Assembly (NCBI GenBank): GCA_029977305.1
Contig: JAPOLF010000058.1
Location: 578 to 10,542 of the forward strand
Source of the DNA: a bacterium
Lineage (GTDB): Bacteria; Chloroflexota; Chloroflexia; Thermomicrobiales; UBA6265
Length of the DNA: 9,965 nucleotides
Direction: 5' to 3'
Positions 8,980-9,965 of the stretch are shown in pieces (within the stretch, counting starts at the first letter, position 1; every line of letters begins with the position of its first letter). The notes below the pieces were generated by a model, which saw only the letters and a list, made by a program, of their open reading frames with translations, did not search any database and was not told where the DNA came from. Both the position numbers and the translations under genes were made by a program.

Positions 8980-8986
8980 AGTTTAC
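8980..8986 (-). promoter_or_regulatory. Candidate -10 element GTAAACT of Cys-rich gene copy 1
   Basis: On the minus strand it reads TGATGTAAACT, with 34 nt between the heptamer and the ATG at 8945. The same heptamer lies at the same distance from the paralog's ATG. GACCCA lies 10 nt upstream of TAAACT here and 12 nt upstream in the paralog, and could be part of the element. Confidence 0.5.
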
Positions 8987-9044
8987 ATCAGGAAGTGGGT
9001 CGGGCCGCTGTCGCGACACGCCACAGTCGGATCGGCATCGCCAG

Positions 9045-9062
9045 CCATCGCAGGAGCGATGG
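9045..9062 (-). terminator. Hairpin just after Cys-rich gene copy 2
   Basis: CCATCGC at 9045-9051 and GCGATGG at 9056-9062 form a perfect 7-bp stem with a 4-nt loop, 2 nt beyond the stop codon of the upstream gene on the minus strand. No U-run follows, so it is at best a weak terminator or an mRNA-stabilising hairpin. Its position between the two Cys-rich genes supports separate transcription units, as does the GTAAACT element that follows it. Confidence 0.35.
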
Positions 9063-9064
9063 TG

Positions 9065-9787
9065 CTACCCGAGGACCAGCCCATTGACGTACACGCTGGT
9101 GTTGCAGCTCGACCCAATGTTGTACCCCGTTGCGTTGTTCATCTTGAACTCCCACGTCTGATCGGATTGGTTGACGAGGGTTACGCCTGTGGGCGTGTAG
9201 AACTGGCAATTCAGGAGATCGCCTTCCGTGATGATCGTGAAGTACGAGTTCCACCCGATGTAGAGGTTGTAATTCCCCACCGTATTAAGCGTGATCGGGC
9301 AGCCACCAGCGACGTTGGATTGGCAGACACAGCGGCCGTTCTGGTCGATTTTGAAGCCCGAGGGACATACGCAGCCATAGGCTTCGCAATATGCGCCAGC
9401 TGCAACGCAGTTCGCCTCACAGGAATGGCAGTGGATCGGGCTGACATCGACACAGGTTCTGTCGCAGATGAGTTGCTCGGGGAGGCAGGTGATTGGCGCG
9501 GGACCATTGTCGTGGTGCCGCTGCTTGCCGTGGGATTTGCGCTTGCGATTGGACGTCTTGCGGGCGCAGCGGGAGGTGCCGTCGAGTTTGGCGATGCAGC
9601 GGCCGGAGCAGCACTCGTCGCCGGAGGTGCACTGCATGCCGGTGCCGCCGCAATCGGGGGGCACGACCACGACGGCCTTGGTCGATGACATGGATCGAAC
9701 ACCAGCCACCCCAGCGAGAAAGGCAGCGAGTGCGGTGCGGCGGGAAGCGAACCGTCGCGTGAGCATGTCGAAATGTGATGCGTCCAT
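9065..9787 (-). CDS. Secreted Cys-rich protein with Stig1-like repeat, copy 2
   Basis: This 240-residue paralog of the 8190-8945 gene has 20 cysteines. The leader matches copy 1 (MDxxxFDxLTRxFASRRT, then a hydrophobic run at 19-31), but no AxA cleavage site is obvious. A cystine-knot-like module follows: C46-x6-C53-x5-C59-C60-x3-C64-x9-C74. A strongly basic linker (75-93, with RKRKSHGKQRHH) replaces the first Stig1 repeat of copy 1, leaving one repeat at 101-141 (CVDVSPIHCHSCEANC). The C-terminal domain keeps the shared pattern CVCPxGF, GDLxNC, ATxYxIGSxC and VxGL. GAGGT lies 6 nt before the ATG at 9787. It is in tandem with copy 1 across a 119-bp gap and divergent from the FAD oxidase gene at the right edge. 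The function is unknown; the duplication and the variable middle suggest a surface or exported binding protein. Confidence 0.8.
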   Translation of the reverse strand: MDASHFDMLTRRFASRRTALAAFLAGVAGVRSMSSTKAVVVVPPDCGGTGMQCTSGDECCSGRCIAKLDGTSRCARKTSNRKRKSHGKQRHHDNGPAPITCLPEQLICDRTCVDVSPIHCHSCEANCVAAGAYCEAYGCVCPSGFKIDQNGRCVCQSNVAGGCPITLNTVGNYNLYIGWNSYFTIITEGDLLNCQFYTPTGVTLVNQSDQTWEFKMNNATGYNIGSSCNTSVYVNGLVLG

Positions 9788-9821
9788 ATTGTGACCTCAG
9801 CGCTGCGTCTAGACTTTGCAC

Positions 9822-9828
9822 AGTTTAC
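9822..9828 (-). promoter_or_regulatory. Candidate -10 element GTAAACT of Cys-rich gene copy 2
   Basis: The minus strand reads GGGAGTAAACTGTGC, with exactly 34 nt between the heptamer and the ATG at 9787, matching copy 1. Expected transcription start is about 27 nt before the ATG, leaving room for the GAGGT ribosome binding site. Confidence 0.5.
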
Positions 9829-9886
9829 TCCCTGCCGCTTGGGTCATGGCACTACCGAGACGGAACGCTCCTCGAAAGGCAACACG

Positions 9887-9965
9887 ATGGCAACGTGGGC
9901 GAACTGGGCGGGAAACATCACGACGTCGCCGGCACGGGTGGCGCAGCCGGCAACGATCGACGAGG
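9887..9965 (+). CDS. Partial FAD-linked alditol/aldonolactone oxidase, N-terminus
   Basis: A plus-strand frame opens at ATG 9887 and runs off the window after 26 codons. It begins MATWANWAGNITTSPARVAQ and continues into PATIDE. The NWAGNIT segment closely recalls the N-terminus of Streptomyces alditol oxidase (NWAGNIT) and of L-gulono/D-arabinono-lactone oxidases, where W-x-N-W-x-G-N precedes the first strand of the FAD-binding domain. AAAGG lies 7 nt before the ATG. These enzymes oxidise sugar alcohols or aldonolactones with FAD and usually use oxygen. The gene is divergent from the Cys-rich gene with a 99-bp gap. Only the start is visible, so the subfamily is open. Confidence 0.7.
   Translation, partial: MATWANWAGNITTSPARVAQPATIDE

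Noticed and set aside
8190..9787. Cys-rich pair as a toxin-immunity or bacteriocin locus
   Set aside because: The cystine-knot-like spacing invited this, but there is no immunity gene, transporter or processing enzyme beside them, and the proteins are too long for simple peptide toxins.

Overview
The window looks like chromosomal sequence from a GC-rich bacterium. My best guess is a Chloroflexota lineage near Thermomicrobia. This rests on the N-terminal pattern MDxxxFDxLTRxFASRRT of two secreted Cys-rich proteins, which I associate with that group, and on the high GC content; it is inference. I see no IS element, integrase, tRNA, rRNA or CRISPR array. All complete genes lie on the minus strand except the ACC deaminase gene.

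Left part (1-3603, minus strand): a housekeeping block. A small zinc-protease-fold protein (3205-3603), a six-helix membrane protein (2200-3153) and DNA gyrase subunit B (262-2166) are closely spaced and read in the same direction. A clear intrinsic terminator (209-238) follows gyrB. Beyond it, the 5' end of another minus-strand gene probably begins at 93 and runs off the window.

Middle part (3692-8064): a catabolic cassette. A plus-strand 1-aminocyclopropane-1-carboxylate (ACC) deaminase gene, with every diagnostic residue I know, sits between two minus-strand amidohydrolases. These are both exactly 531 residues and align end to end without a gap (about 44% identity by hand count). The first amidohydrolase and acdS are divergent, and their 141-bp gap holds three 13-bp-spaced GGATCGT repeats and a perfect 14-bp palindrome, which looks like a shared control region. 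A plausible idea is that the amidohydrolases release amino compounds, perhaps ACC conjugates, and that AcdS turns ACC into 2-oxobutanoate and ammonia.

Right part (8190-9965): two tandem paralogous secreted proteins with 28 and 20 cysteines. Each has a twin-arginine-like leader, a short cystine-knot-like module, Stig1-like repeats (two in one, one in the other) and a shared C-terminal domain I cannot name. Both have the heptamer GTAAACT with exactly 34 nt between it and the ATG. The same heptamer lies 6 nt before the zinc-protease start, so it may be a promoter -10 element. At the right edge a plus-strand gene begins whose first residues (NWAGNIT) resemble alditol/aldonolactone FAD oxidases.

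Stretches without genes are all short (under 170 bases) and are covered by the regulatory entries or the rejected list.
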